This document shows positions 1 through 11,215 of a stretch of DNA of 64,000 bases, one piece after another. The notes under the pieces are model-generated. The model did no database searches. It was not told where the DNA came from and saw only the letters and a list, made by a program, of their open reading frames with translations. Numbering within the stretch: position 1 is the stretch's first letter; every line of letters begins with the position of its first letter. This stretch comes from Entomortierella parvispora (Eukaryota; Mortierellomycota; Mortierellomycetes; Mortierellales; Mortierellaceae), in assembly GCA_963573315.1 (NCBI GenBank), contig OY752145.1, forward strand, positions 2,356,001 to 2,420,000, read 5' to 3'. The position numbers and the translations under genes are program-made.

Positions 1-3000
1 TACTCAGGAGCTCCCAGAGATATCTGGATGAATTAGGCCTTACGAAACCATTCCTTGATGTCCTTTATAGGACACTGAATCAATTCGCTAGGCTCTTTGA
101 CGAGTATGCCATCTGCACGGGAGCCAAACCGGACTGCAAAGAATTGGTGGTCATTACAGGGCATGCAGTTAGAACCAGTTGGCCTATTCTGAAGGCCATG
201 CTGTCTATCAAAGTCCCAGGTAAGAATCCAGCGCTCTAGATAAGTCCTGTCCGGTTTGTTGTCTACACTTTTTTTCAGCTTGGCTAACAACTAGTGTTAT
301 TTTTGTAAACACATAGACTCAGTAACTTTGCTTAACTTATTGCAGCCCACCATCGACGCCATCGCTGCTAGACTCGTAACAGGCAACGACTCAGGCATTT
401 CTGACTTCTTGAATATGCTCGCCAGCCCACTCATTGAACCCTTTAAGACCTTGCCAAAGATCGGGGCGATTTTCAACATTCTTAAGCCCATCCTTGAACT
501 CGTCAAGAACTGCAATACCCTCCTCCCAACCGTCGTCCCTACCAACCTTCCTACAGATCCCCCTGGACCTACAATCCTTCCTACAGATCCCCCTCGACCT
601 ACCATCCTTCCTACAGATCCCCCTCTACCTACCAATCTCCCGACAATCCTCCCAACCAATGGTCCTATAATCCTTCCTACTGCAACTACGCCTGCTATCG
701 TGCCTTCTCCGACGCCTAGTTGTCTTGCTCTCATCAAGCCTATCACGGATCTACTCCAGACGGTCACCGGGTTGATTGATACCTTCCCCCTGCATGCGGA
801 AGTGGCCCAGCTTCTGAAGTTGGCACTGGGTACCGACTTGACGGACTATTTGAACAGTGGTGTCAATGGTGTGGGACAGGTTGCAGCGACCTTGGCGGTC
901 ACGCTCCCTCAAGTTGTCGCCGTCCTCCAGAGTGTCACGGGCTCTTTGGATGCTTTGGGCCTCACGGCGCCATTCCTCAATCTCCTTTATGGCACATTGA
1001 ATCAACTCGCCCAGCTCTTTGGTAATTTTGCCGCCTGCACGGGTGCCTCACCGAACTGTACAGGATTGACAGTAATTGCAGGATACGCGATCCAGATCGG
1101 TTGGCCTATCCTGAGAGCTGATCTCTCTATCAAGGCACCATGTAAGAACATTGTCCACTCATTATGTCTCCTTTTTATATCACCTTTTTCTCTTTGCTGA
1201 CAGTGAGCCTCCTCTATGTTTTTCTTTTACAAATACATAGTGGCAATCCCCGCGTTTATTCTCTTGCAGCCCGCCATCGACGACATTACTGCCCAGATGA
1301 TCGCAGGCAATGACCTCGGCGTTACCAACTTTTTGAGCCTCATCACCAGCCCGGTCTCTGCTGTAGCGAGAGGATTCCCAATCATTGGCAATATCTTCAA
1401 TATCATTACGCCCCTCCTTAATCTTATCAATGACTGCAACAGCGTACTCCCGACCAACCTCCCGACCAATCTCCCGACCAATCTCCCGACAATCCTCCCA
1501 ACCAATGGTCCAATAATCCTTCCTACTGCAACTACGCCTGCTATCGTGCCTTCTCCGACAGTTTCGCCTAGCTGTCTTGCTCTCATCAAGCCTATCACGG
1601 ACCTGCTCCAGACGGTCACCGGGTTGATTGATACCTTCCCTCTGCATGCGGAGGTGGCCCAGCTTCTCAAGTTGGCACTGGGTACCACCTTGACGGACTA
1701 TTTGAACAGTGGTGTCAATGGTGTGGGACAAGTTGCAGCGACTTTGGCTGTCACGCTCCCTCAAGTTGTCGCTGTCCTCCAGAGTGTCACGGGTTCTTTG
1801 GATGCCTTGGGTCTTACGGCGCCATTCCTCAATCTCCTTTATGGCACATTGAACCAACTCGCCCAGCTCTTTGGTAATTTTGCCGCCTGTACGGGTGCCT
1901 CACCCAACTGTACAGGATTGACAGTAATTGCAGGATACGCGATCCAGATCGGTTGGCCTATCCTGAGAGCTGATCTCTCTATCAAGGCACCATGTAAGAA
2001 CATTGTCCACTCATTATGTCTCCTTTTTATATCACCTTTTTCTCTTTGCTGACAGTGAGCCTCCTCTATGTTTTTCTTTTACAAATACATAGTGGCAATC
2101 CCCGCGTTTATTCTCTTGCAGCCCGCCATCGACGACATTACTGCCCAGATGATCGCAGGCAATGACCTCGGCGTTACCAACTTTTTGAGCCTCATCACCA
2201 GCCCGGTCTCTGCTGTAGCGAGAGGATTCCCAATCATTGGCAATATCTTCAATATCATTACGCCCCTCCTTAATCTTATCAATGACTGCAACAGCGTACT
2301 CCCGACCAACCTCCCGACCAATCTCCCGACCAATCTCCCGACAATCCTCCCAACCAATGGTCCAATAATCCTTCCTACTGCAACTACGCCTGCTATCGTG
2401 CCTTCTCCGACAGTTTCGCCTAGCTGTCTTGCTCTCATCAAGCCTATCACGGACCTGCTCCAGACGGTCACCGGGTTGATTGATACCTTCCCTCTGCATG
2501 CGGAGGTGGCCCAGCTTCTCAAGTTGGCACTGGGTACCACCTTGACGGACTATTTGAACAGTGGTGTCAATGGTGTGGGACAAGTTGCAGCGACTTTGGC
2601 TGTCACGCTCCCTCAAGTTGTCGCTGTCCTCCAGAGTGTCACGGGTTCTTTGGATGCCTTGGGTCTTACGGCGCCATTCCTCAATCTCCTTTATGGCACA
2701 TTGAACCAACTCGCCCAGCTCTTTGGTAATTTTGCCGCCTGTACGGGTGCCTCACCCAACTGTACAGGATTGACAGTAATTGCAGGATACGCGATCCAGA
2801 TCGGTTGGCCTATCCTGAGAGCTGATCTTTCTATCAAGGCACCATGTAAGAACATTGTCCCTCGTTATGACTCTTTTTATATCACCTTTTTCTCTTTGCT
2901 GACAGTGAGCCTCCTCTATGTTTTTCTTTTACAAATACATAGTGGCAATCCCCGCGTTTATTCTCTTGCAGCCCGCCATCGACGACATTACTGCCCAGAT

Positions 3001-4059
3001 GATCGCCGGCAATGACCTCGGCGTTACCGGCTTTTTGAGTCTCATCACCAGTCCGGTCTCTGCTGTAGCGAGAGGATTCCCAATCATTGGCAATATCTTC
3101 AATATCATTACGCCCCTCCTTAATCTTATCAATGACTGCAACAGCGTACTCCCGACCAACCTCCCGACCAATCTCCCGACAATCCTCCCAACCAATCTCC
3201 CGACAATCCTCCCAACCAATCTCCCGACAATCCTCCCAACCAATGGTCCAATAATCCTTCCTACACTCATCCCAACTACAACTACGCCTGCTATCGTGCC
3301 TTCTCCGACGGCTTCGACTAGTTGTCTTGCTCTCATCCAGCCTATCACGGATCTGCTCCAGAATGTCACCGGGTTGATTGATACCTTCCCTCTGCACGCA
3401 GAGGTGGCCCAGCTTCTCAAGTTGGCACTGGGTACCACCTTGACGGGCTATTTGAACAGTGGTGTCGATGGTGTAGGACAAGTTGCAGCGACTTTGGCTG
3501 TCACGCTCCCTCAAGTTGTCGCTGTCCTCCAGAGTGTCACGGGTTCTTTGGATGCCTTGGGTCTTACGGCGCCATTCCTCAATCTCCTTTATGGCACATT
3601 GAACCAACTCGCCCAGCTCTTTGGTAATTTTGCCGCCTGTACGGGTGCCTCACCAAGCTGTACAGGATTGACAGTAATTGCAGGTTACGCGATCCAGATC
3701 GGTTGGCCGATCCTGAGAGCTGATCTCTCTATCAAAGCACCATGTAAGAACACATTGTCCACACGTTATGTCTCCTTTTTATATCATTGTTTTTTCTTTG
3801 CTGACAGTGAGCCTTCTCTATACTTCTCTTCTACAAATACATAGTGGCAATCCCCGCGTTTATTCTCTTGCAGCCCGCCATCGATGCCATTACTGCCGAC
3901 ATGATCGCAGGCAATGACCTCGGCGTTACCAACTTTTTGAGCCTCATCACCAGCCCGGTCTCTGCTGTAGCGAGAGGATTCCCAATCATCGGCAATATCT
4001 TCAATATCATCACGCCCCTCCTCAACCTTATCAATGACTGCCCTTCGGCGTCAGCATAG
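1..4059 (+). CDS. Modular tandem-repeat secreted-type protein, 3' part (5' end outside window)
   Basis: Function not recognised. Exons 1-219, 317-1141, 1241-1993, 2093-2845, 2943-3743 and 3845-4059 join in one frame (first full codon at base 3) and give about 1187 residues to the TAG at 4057-4059. Every internal exon is a multiple of three (825, 753, 753, 801 nt) and is bounded by phase-1 introns of 97-101 nt, so modules can be added or lost without breaking the frame. Each module has a hydrophobic helical first part ending in a Cys, a linker rich in Leu-Pro-Thr-Asn, then a second hydrophobic part of about 140 residues with further Cys (CTGASP[NS]C). The Thr/Pro linkers look like O-glycosylated spacers, which suggests a secreted or wall protein; the signal peptide would lie upstream of the window. 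The last exon encodes only the first half-module and then stops after a short SASA tail. Splicing is predicted, not observed. Confidence 0.8.
1142..3743 (+). repeat. Tandem module duplication, unit about 850-900 bp
   Basis: Successive units (intron plus exon) begin at 1142, 1994 and 2846, spaced 852 and 852 bp; the next unit starts at 3744, 898 bp on. By eye, the exons at 1241-1993 and 2093-2845 differ at about one base, and the introns before them look identical. The unit at 2846-3743 is more diverged and has a longer Pro-Thr linker. Introns and exons duplicated together, so the event was at DNA level, not through mRNA. Confidence 0.85.
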
Positions 4060-4689
4060 GAGTCTCGAGGAGATTAGTGGGAATTAAGGGTGGGTTTTTT
4101 CTTTCTTTTTTTTTTTTGCGTTCATTTTTCGTCGTTTTCTGATACCCTTTTGGAACTGTCAGTTTCATTATAACACCTTGCGAGTTTTTTTTTCTTTATT
4201 AAATCAAGTTCAACAAAAAACTGGCGAAAAACTGAGGATGACTACGTGTGTATGTGTATAGTTGTTGTGACAGCGCCTCCAGCCACATCATATACTCAAC
4301 TCTCTTTGTCAGAAAGAAACCTGCTCCTTTCCGCTGTTCATTTTCCTCGTGCCAACTTCCTAAAGACATTCCAGTTTGGATACTATGAAATATCGGTCAA
4401 AAGACAGATCAGCCTTATAAAATGACGCACAGAAAAATGATGTGGCAAGCGTATATTCTCTCCAGACCAGTCGCAACCATTGATGGCCAAGCAGAAGGCT
4501 CTGGAGGAGAGCGTGTCAGAAGGTGGGCAATGATCGAGCAAAACTAACCCTATTCATGCAGACCTGAGCTCCTTCCTTTGATTGCGAATCAAAGAAAGCC
4601 TGGAGGCAGAGCAGAGCAGGCAAAAATGAAGGAGATAGGAAAAAACTTCATCAGCTGCCTGTTGTGGGTGCTAGCTGATATATTATCAA
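4060..4689. other. Non-coding; 3' flank of the repeat gene
   Basis: T-rich tracts follow the stop codon, and an AT-rich stretch near 4190-4215 could serve in 3' end formation. I see no supportable gene. Confidence 0.5.
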
Positions 4690-6196
4690 TGAAAGCAAGG
4701 AAAGGAAGAGAGGTGTCGTAGTGCTGTGGTCAACGACAAGATAATGAGTTGGGCGGTTTTGTGAAGGCCGGTGCCGGCCGTGGGTGATAGGACTGATGCC
4801 TTCGCGGTTGAGCATGAAATGGGTGTCTTAACAGGTGTCCTGCTTTTGTCGACCTTTTGCGGGTCGTTGAAATTGCGAAGTATCACACTTGCCGCCACTG
4901 TGAAAGTCTGGCCAAGGTCAAGACAGATCATATCGATGTCCTCGGGTGAGCAATCTGGTCATAGTCGCGATACATCTTCTCTACTCTTCACCACGTTGCG
5001 AATCTCCTGCGGATAGTGGTATCTTCCACTGTGGAAGTGAGGCATGGGGGCAGCTTGGCTTTTGGAAGGTGTCTGAATCTCACAGATTGCGGCTCCTTGA
5101 GCTTGAATCCCAGCAGTTGTAGCTCGAATCCATCGGTGCGAATGGACCCTCGTAGCAGATACGTAGTTTAAGGGCTCAAAATTTGGGTGCCGAATATGTT
5201 GGAGGTGGCTCTTGATCTGGTTCAGGGACATGAGTTGAATAGCTCCTAGGACTACAGCTTCCCCTCTTTTCCTGACAGCCAATTCCTCTGGGGGCGATGT
5301 CACTCAAAATACGCTTGACAATATGTCCTGGCTGCCGATCGCTCAACCGGTATTTCACATCGACTACGGAGCTGCATTCCGAACCATAGGAGATTGTAAG
5401 GTTAAGAAGTGTATCCTTCAAGATTGGACTTTCCGGAATACTTCAGCCAGTTACATTTCGGACAGGGAGGTGCACTCTCCTCCTCTTGGATACCCAAGCG
5501 TGGTTCGAAGATCTTGCTCTGCTTATAGGCCTTTTCGATCTACATTTAGACAAAGAACAGTAGTAGTAAGAATGTGTTGCTGCTGATGACTCCATTGTTG
5601 CGCATGAAGGACTTTCAAATTAAGATGGTGACAGAACAAATTACCTTCTCCGCAAGTTCCTGGCTACCGTTGTGATACATTAACCTCAATTCCCCTCGTA
5701 ACTGAGTAGCGATGGAGTGCACAACATGCGCGGGGAACATATTCCGTGTCCTGATCTATGATCCTGATCGAACATCGGTATGGATCCATCCAGACAGCGA
5801 AGAAGTATACCGACGACTTCGGCGACTTCAATTCTCTTGCTGTTTCTGCAGAGCTTACCTTTTTTTTTTGTGTACAGATAGATACATCATGAGGCTTTTC
5901 AGAAAACAAACTCGAAGGGTGTCGTCCTGGCTATCGTCCTCGCTATCGTCTGTGTTTCCCATCTGCCCATCCTCTTCTGCCTTGACTTTTGCTCGTGGGG
6001 ATAGGTAGTCAAGGAAAATTTGATACTGGAATGCTCCAAGAGCGAATACTCTCTCAAAGAAAGACCCGATCAGCTCCGAGCACAATCGCCTAACCTGACG
6101 GGCTTGGTGGACAACATCTCTGATGGTTGTAATGACGGCATACAACGTAGCAGCGTCATCCCTCAAAGCACTAGCACTAGCTGTTGTTTTATCCAT
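4690..6196 (-). pseudogene. Decayed mobile-element-like gene: helical middle domain plus RuvC/TnpB-like segment
   Basis: The 5' half still reads as spliced coding sequence: exons 6196-5859, 5750-5645 and 5539-5402, joined in frame by introns of 108 and 105 nt, giving a helical segment followed by a CPKC motif. Downstream, coding-like peptide continues only by changing frame. About 5145-5050 reads IRTDGFELQLLGFKLKE. About 5040-4962 reads YPQEIRNVVKSREDVSRL, then hits TGA where Trp would fit. About 4950-4690 contains MICLDLGQTFTVAASVIL. A hydrophobic strand followed by Asp-x-Gly resembles the first RuvC motif of TnpB/Fanzor-type nucleases, as I remember those families. At least two frame changes and one stop make this a relic. 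No XPG-like part is visible upstream, so the copy is N-terminally truncated. Family assignment is inference. Confidence 0.5.
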
Positions 6197-6711
6197 TCCG
6201 TTAACAGATCGCCTCTGTCGGTTTTAGAAGGTGTAATCGCTCTGGTTGTTGTTGATGTTGATTCGGGTTCTGGGGAGCCGTCATCAGTCAGAGGACTTTG
6301 CTTTTTCTTTCAAGGCTTCCAAGTGTAGTTTTTCATTGAATATGGTGAGTCATGTCGGATCTTTCGTGTCCACACTGACTGTGCAGCGGATTAGGGCAGC
6401 GGTGAGAAAGAATGAAGCTGAGTAGAAGGAAAAGGCGGCAGTGAAAAAGAGGAAGGAAGAAGAGAAAGTGGACATTTGTTTTGTGTGATTGTGTCGCCCT
6501 CGAGACTTTTGCCACCATGCAAGTTGGATGAAAAGGAAGGGGGAAGGGGTGCTGTGCTCGGGAGGAAAGGAAGCAAAACAAAAAGGCCCCTCAGCGACCC
6601 TTTTTTGGGGTGTTCAACCCCAGCATGTGTGATCTGCTGGTGATCCTCTCACTGCCCAGCTGGCATTTCTGTGATCAATGCCCGTGTTTATTTTTACGAT
6701 CCAATAAACAC
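6197..6711. other. Non-coding spacer
   Basis: Low-complexity sequence between the relic and the 3' end of the next minus-strand gene. Short open frames on both strands show no conserved features. Confidence 0.4.
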
Positions 6712-7179
6712 TCAAGACCAGGCTGGCCCCACGCGACGAAGAATCCAACAGTCAAGCTCACGTCCCTCCTGGCCGCAGGTAACATCCAGTGAGGAATACA
6801 ACTTGAACCCTTGATTCCGAAGTGTTGTGAGGATCTGGCATAGCATGATACGACAGTTGATCGTGTTTTCCTTGTAGGCAAAGAAAGGTCTGGCGTTCAT
6901 CTTGAACTCGTGCGATCCCGCAAAGTCACCATCCGTGTCGATTCTATGTTGTAAGGTGTTATAGGGAGAGAGATTGTAAGATAATGGCCACATTCATAGA
7001 AGAGGAGGTAGGGGGATCCAAGTTTTCCTCTGCTTACCCTTCAGGCCAAGAAGTCAAGATTGCGTCTCGAACCAAACCCACCATATTGGGAGGGGCGTCA
7101 ATCAAACGAATCGAGTCTGACCGGACAAAGCTGACGGCAAACATTTCGACATTGGTGTCAATGATCCCGTTACTGATGT

Positions 7180-7215
<36 letters not shown>

Positions 7216-7681
7216 CGCCTCCTCCATCTAATCGCTCAAAGAACAGAGCGTCCAGGTCCGATTGATGTCTGCTCACATCTGCTGCGTGAATCAGAGTCCA
7301 GCCTCGTTCGGCCATACACTTCAAGATCCGGCACACCAGCCTCCTAGACTTGACATTATCAGCACCAGACCCACGCCAGGGGTTGCCCAGCAACTGGAAC
7401 TGGTTGGATCTATGGACTGGGCTTTCCTTTTGAATTGGTCCCCAGGTGGTTAGAATGACTTCACGGATGGGGGACATCAGCTCTTCGGGTGCGTTGATGA
7501 GTCGGATCTGGTCCGAGTGGTGCATAGAGATACAACAGATCTGGGCCGACAGTGTGTGGCTAGCCAAGGGTGCGGAAGTATAATCGGGTAAACCCAGAGC
7601 GTGAACCTCTTCCTCGTGAAGGTCATTGTCGACGGGGGTCCTGTGAGTCGGACCATTAGCTACATCGGTTTCTTTGCCCAT
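6712..7681 (-). CDS. Two-repeat protein of unknown function
   Basis: Two exons, 7681-7038 and 6943-6712, joined across a 94-nt intron in phase 2, encode 291 residues. The protein holds two copies of a unit of roughly 100 residues. Each copy begins with a strand-like [DS]xIRLI[ND]AP element and a helix ending ILT[ST]W. A segment with QFQLLGNPW or EFKMNARPF follows, then a helix with RxLVCRIL or RIMLCQIL, then an [IL]xxxxDV element and a final hydrophobic strand. A poly-Ser run encoded by a CTG/CAG microsatellite separates the two copies. There is no signal peptide or membrane segment, so it is probably intracellular. I do not know the function. The ATG at 7681 is the first in frame; the upstream boundary is not otherwise tested. 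Confidence 0.72.
7182..7213. repeat. TGC/GCA triplet microsatellite
   Basis: About ten consecutive triplets inside the minus-strand gene, read there as a run of serines between the two repeat domains. Length polymorphism between strains is expected. Confidence 0.9.
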
Positions 7682-10640
7682 TGCTTTTGTAGTGTTGAGA
7701 GAGAAGTAGAACTGATTGTTGAATGTGCTGTGGTGATGAACGCAGGGACGAACGCCATGAGTCTCTCCTTTTTATGCTGCCTTTCCTTTTCAGCTCCGCT
7801 GTCTGTCATTCATAAAAAGTCGAAGGTTGTTAGAGTGTCGGCTTTCGACCACACCCGGGATGTTGTTTACCCTGTGGAGAACGCTTGACCTGACCCAATG
7901 TGGCATCGCTTGTTGAGATGGACCCCCCATGATCATGTCAACGTGTGGAGAATGAAGCGCGGTCAGTGGACGAGAAAAAGACTCGCGCACACCACCACGC
8001 TAATGCTGCGTCCCTTTTGATTGGACAGAAAAAAAAGGTAAATCGCCGTAGCGTAAAAGTAAAACCATATTTCTGGAATAATTTATATTTCTTCAGGATA
8101 AAATAATTAAAGTTCGAATAATTCTTGTTTCATGTTTGTTCAGTGCTCTTCACCTTGACACTGTCGGGACGAAAAGACAGCCCCTGCATGTGGAGTGATA
8201 AATGGCATCAACATCCTCTCAAGAGGTACTCATCGAGTTTAATGACCTCTGTCACTCATACGTGTGCTGGATACGGTCGGCATTCCTTTATTAAAAAGTC
8301 TCTTCATATACTCATCCTTCATGGTTTGTTGTAGCTTCATGGTTTGTTGTAGCCTCATGGTGGCGCTGAGCGCATTGTTGCACTTGACACGCTTGGTTAT
8401 GATTGACGCCTTCATTCCGTAGAAAACAATCTATTTGTGCACTTGCAATCGCAACCATGACATCTACCTACTCACTCAACCACCGACACGCATTCGCTTC
8501 AAATGCATACACCTGTACTTTTTCTTTTAAAATGCGGGTGCCCTCAGTCTTCCCTCAAGCAATTATGATCTCGCAGCGTGTCTGTCAGAGCTGAGCAAGG
8601 AGATCCATGTCTGGGTGGCAAATACTATAAAATGATTTTGCAACCATGACAACAATCGAGCGAGGGGCTTTGAAGAGAGGGAACAATCTATGGTACTTTA
8701 GGCAGTGACTATCGCGTCTATTAAGTCTACGGATCCAGCCTTCCTCAAAGATCGTGCCTCCATGACTAACAGAGGTCTCAGTCAACTTGGGACCAACTTG
8801 CACAAATTCCTGTGCCAGAAAATCTCAGAAGTCTACTCTCGCCGGAGAAACGTACATCATCTTGTCCATCCTCCGCCGACGAGAATCACTCCTGTGCTTT
8901 CACATATGTAATGCAAAAACAAAGAATCGGTGCTGCTCAAGGTGAAAAGAAGATTTGGACCCAGCTGGCGAAGATCGCCCAAAGATTTACGAGTGAACGG
9001 CCGACATCTGGGCCGGAGACGAGACTATCATCGCACTGTCTTGCGGAACAGGAAAACAACTACCTACACTAACTTTTTTCCTTCTCGGCCAAGTTTCTTG
9101 ACAGACTAGGTCCTAGAAGAAAACTCTTTTTGGCGTAAAGTTGGGGCAGATCCCCAGCAAGGAGAGACTAGCGGGAAGATTTTGAACTTGAGGTCGAACT
9201 ATGCAAAAGAAGGAAAACTTTCGCGTTGTGGTGGAGGATCAGCCCAAGCGCCCCATGCCGTCATTGCACTTTTCAAAGTTTTTTTTCCCCTCCGGCCCCC
9301 AGGTTCCGAACGCCATGGCGCAATTGAGTTGGGGGTGGGAGGAAAAGAGTCTGTGGTGGCCGATAACGCGCCGCTTGCAACCTCACTCTCGCGTCTTTGT
9401 TTACTTACCAAGTTAGACCTGAACTTTGTGCGACCCAGGTGAGACAGCCGATCGCTATTTTCGTCGACGCCTTCAACCCTCTTTTTTCTTCTGTGTTTTT
9501 TTTTCAGTAAACAGATCAGAGGACAGTGCCACACTGTTTTCCCTTCGCCTGTTTATCTGTTTGTTGCCTGTTCTACGGGTGGTTCTTTTTTTGGTGAGTG
9601 ATCATTCGGCGCAAGGATAGAAACAACCGTCCGCGGTCTGACCGCTGATGTTTATCGAGCACACAAGCGTCAATGGTGGCATTGTTGATCTTTGGGGAGC
9701 AATTGAACATCAAGATAAAAGAATACATGGCCAATGTAGTTCTTGGTACGTGTGAAAAAAATGATACATGTTCCTGGAGAAAGAAATTCCCGTCGATGAA
9801 AGATCGCTTTTTACTCTCCGAGAAAGGTCTTTCCAGGCAGTAAGAGATACCCCTACATCAGAAAAAAAAAAGAAAAAGGGCCTTTTGAGCAGGTGGACGT
9901 CACTAGGTTGATGCAGAATAGTCTCCGGGATAGGGGGAGGGGAGAGGAGAAGAGACAGACACGCGAACACACACCTGGTTTTGCATTTCTTCACTGAAAA
10001 AGGGTCAGAAGTGAAGAAAATTCCTTGCGTCTTTCTATGTCCGCGCCTTCCAAGCCTGGTGTGTCTTTTTTTAATCCTTCCCGGCAGGCAGGAGGAGAAC
10101 CCGCGGATGCAAGACAAAGAGAAGCATGAATAGACTCGGCTTTGCCTGTACGCAAAAACAGAATCGTCCGACGCCAATGTGTTGGGCGCGGCCGGCTGGT
10201 TCTCACGGTGGGATGTGCACCACAGTCGACAGTTTCCTGGTGGCAAAGGAAAACAAACATTGATCGGGTGCAAACTGGACACGGCGTTTGGTGAGCTGCT
10301 GCGGCCCTGGCAGGACAGAGGCCGAGATCTGACAAAGCAGGGCACAGTCCAGAGTGCATGTCTTCCAAAGGGACTTTTTCGGGCGATGTCGAGAGCCAAG
10401 GCGGCAGTGCTGCCACGCAGGTCGAAGTCGTCGTCCGAGGGACGAACTCAGTGGCAGGTCAGAACGAGGGGAGGGGAGGAGCAAGGCCGGCACATGGGCG
10501 GAGCACGCACACAAGTGACTGAGCAGACGATTAAAAATAGCTGCACGCGCACAGAAGCGACCAGAAGGGAAAGAGACACAGGACACACAGGATGGGCACA
10601 GGGGAGGACTGCAATGGTAGACAAGGAATCTATTCTTCTC
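7682..10640. other. Intergenic, no supportable gene
   Basis: About 3 kb with only short overlapping frames on both strands. 8040-8115 is AT-rich. 9700-10640 has long minus-strand frames of basic, Cys/Ser-rich composition without domain character, and it lies in the upstream region of the gene at 11216. Confidence 0.5.
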
Positions 10641-10671
10641 TCCCTCTTTCTCTGCGCCCAGAAGCGATGGC

Positions 10672-10677
10672 TATAAA
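10672..10677 (+). promoter_or_regulatory. Probable TATA box of the Kre9-like gene
   Basis: TATAAA in a CTATAAAGAG context lies 544 nt before the ATG at 11216. C/T-rich leader sequence follows from about 10690. This implies a 5' UTR of roughly 500 nt, or a 5' UTR intron that I could not place. Confidence 0.5.
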
Positions 10678-11215
10678 GAGCCAGCTGCTCCCCCCTCTTC
10701 GCGGCCCTTTTTCTGCGTCCTAGACTCTGCACTTGCTCGCAACTCTTTCATCTCTGCATCTCTGCACGCAACAAACCACCAGCACTCTCTTCTTCGCTCT
10801 TTCTTTCTTGGTTGCACCACCCGCTCAACAATCTCGACCCTCCTTCCCTTCCCTACTGTTCTCAATTGACTCTTCAACAGTACTCCAGACTTCACCTGGA
10901 TTCCATATCTGGAGCATTTGATCCCTTCCATCTTCATCCTCTGCGGCTCTCATACTCTGTCTTTTTTGCTCTCTTGCCTGGCCCCGCCACCCCCAACACC
11001 CAGTCCATACATACATACCTTGTTTGCCCAGTAGATAAAAGGCGCCTGTTCACCTCTCTTTTCATTTTTTTTTTCTCTTTCCTCAGTCGATCTCGATTCC
11101 CCTCTCGCACACACCACCAGCACTTACTTTCTGCAACGAATCCCAGCACCTGGAAACACTTTCCACGACAAAACACCTTCTCCCTACCTCTGATCTCCTA
11201 TCAACCCTTCACACA

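Noticed and set aside
1216-3015. Frames starting at 1216, 2068 and 2918 as separate genes
   Set aside because: They start inside predicted introns and run into the next intron at their 3' ends. The phase-1 splice model joins all modules in one frame. Kept only as a finding.
9199-9534. Minus-strand frame of 111 codons
   Set aside because: Basic, low-complexity translation without homologous features or introns in phase.
9710-10676. Long overlapping frames on both strands upstream of the Kre9-like gene
   Set aside because: Composition is basic, Cys/Ser-rich and unstructured; no splice logic or domain. Better explained as promoter DNA.
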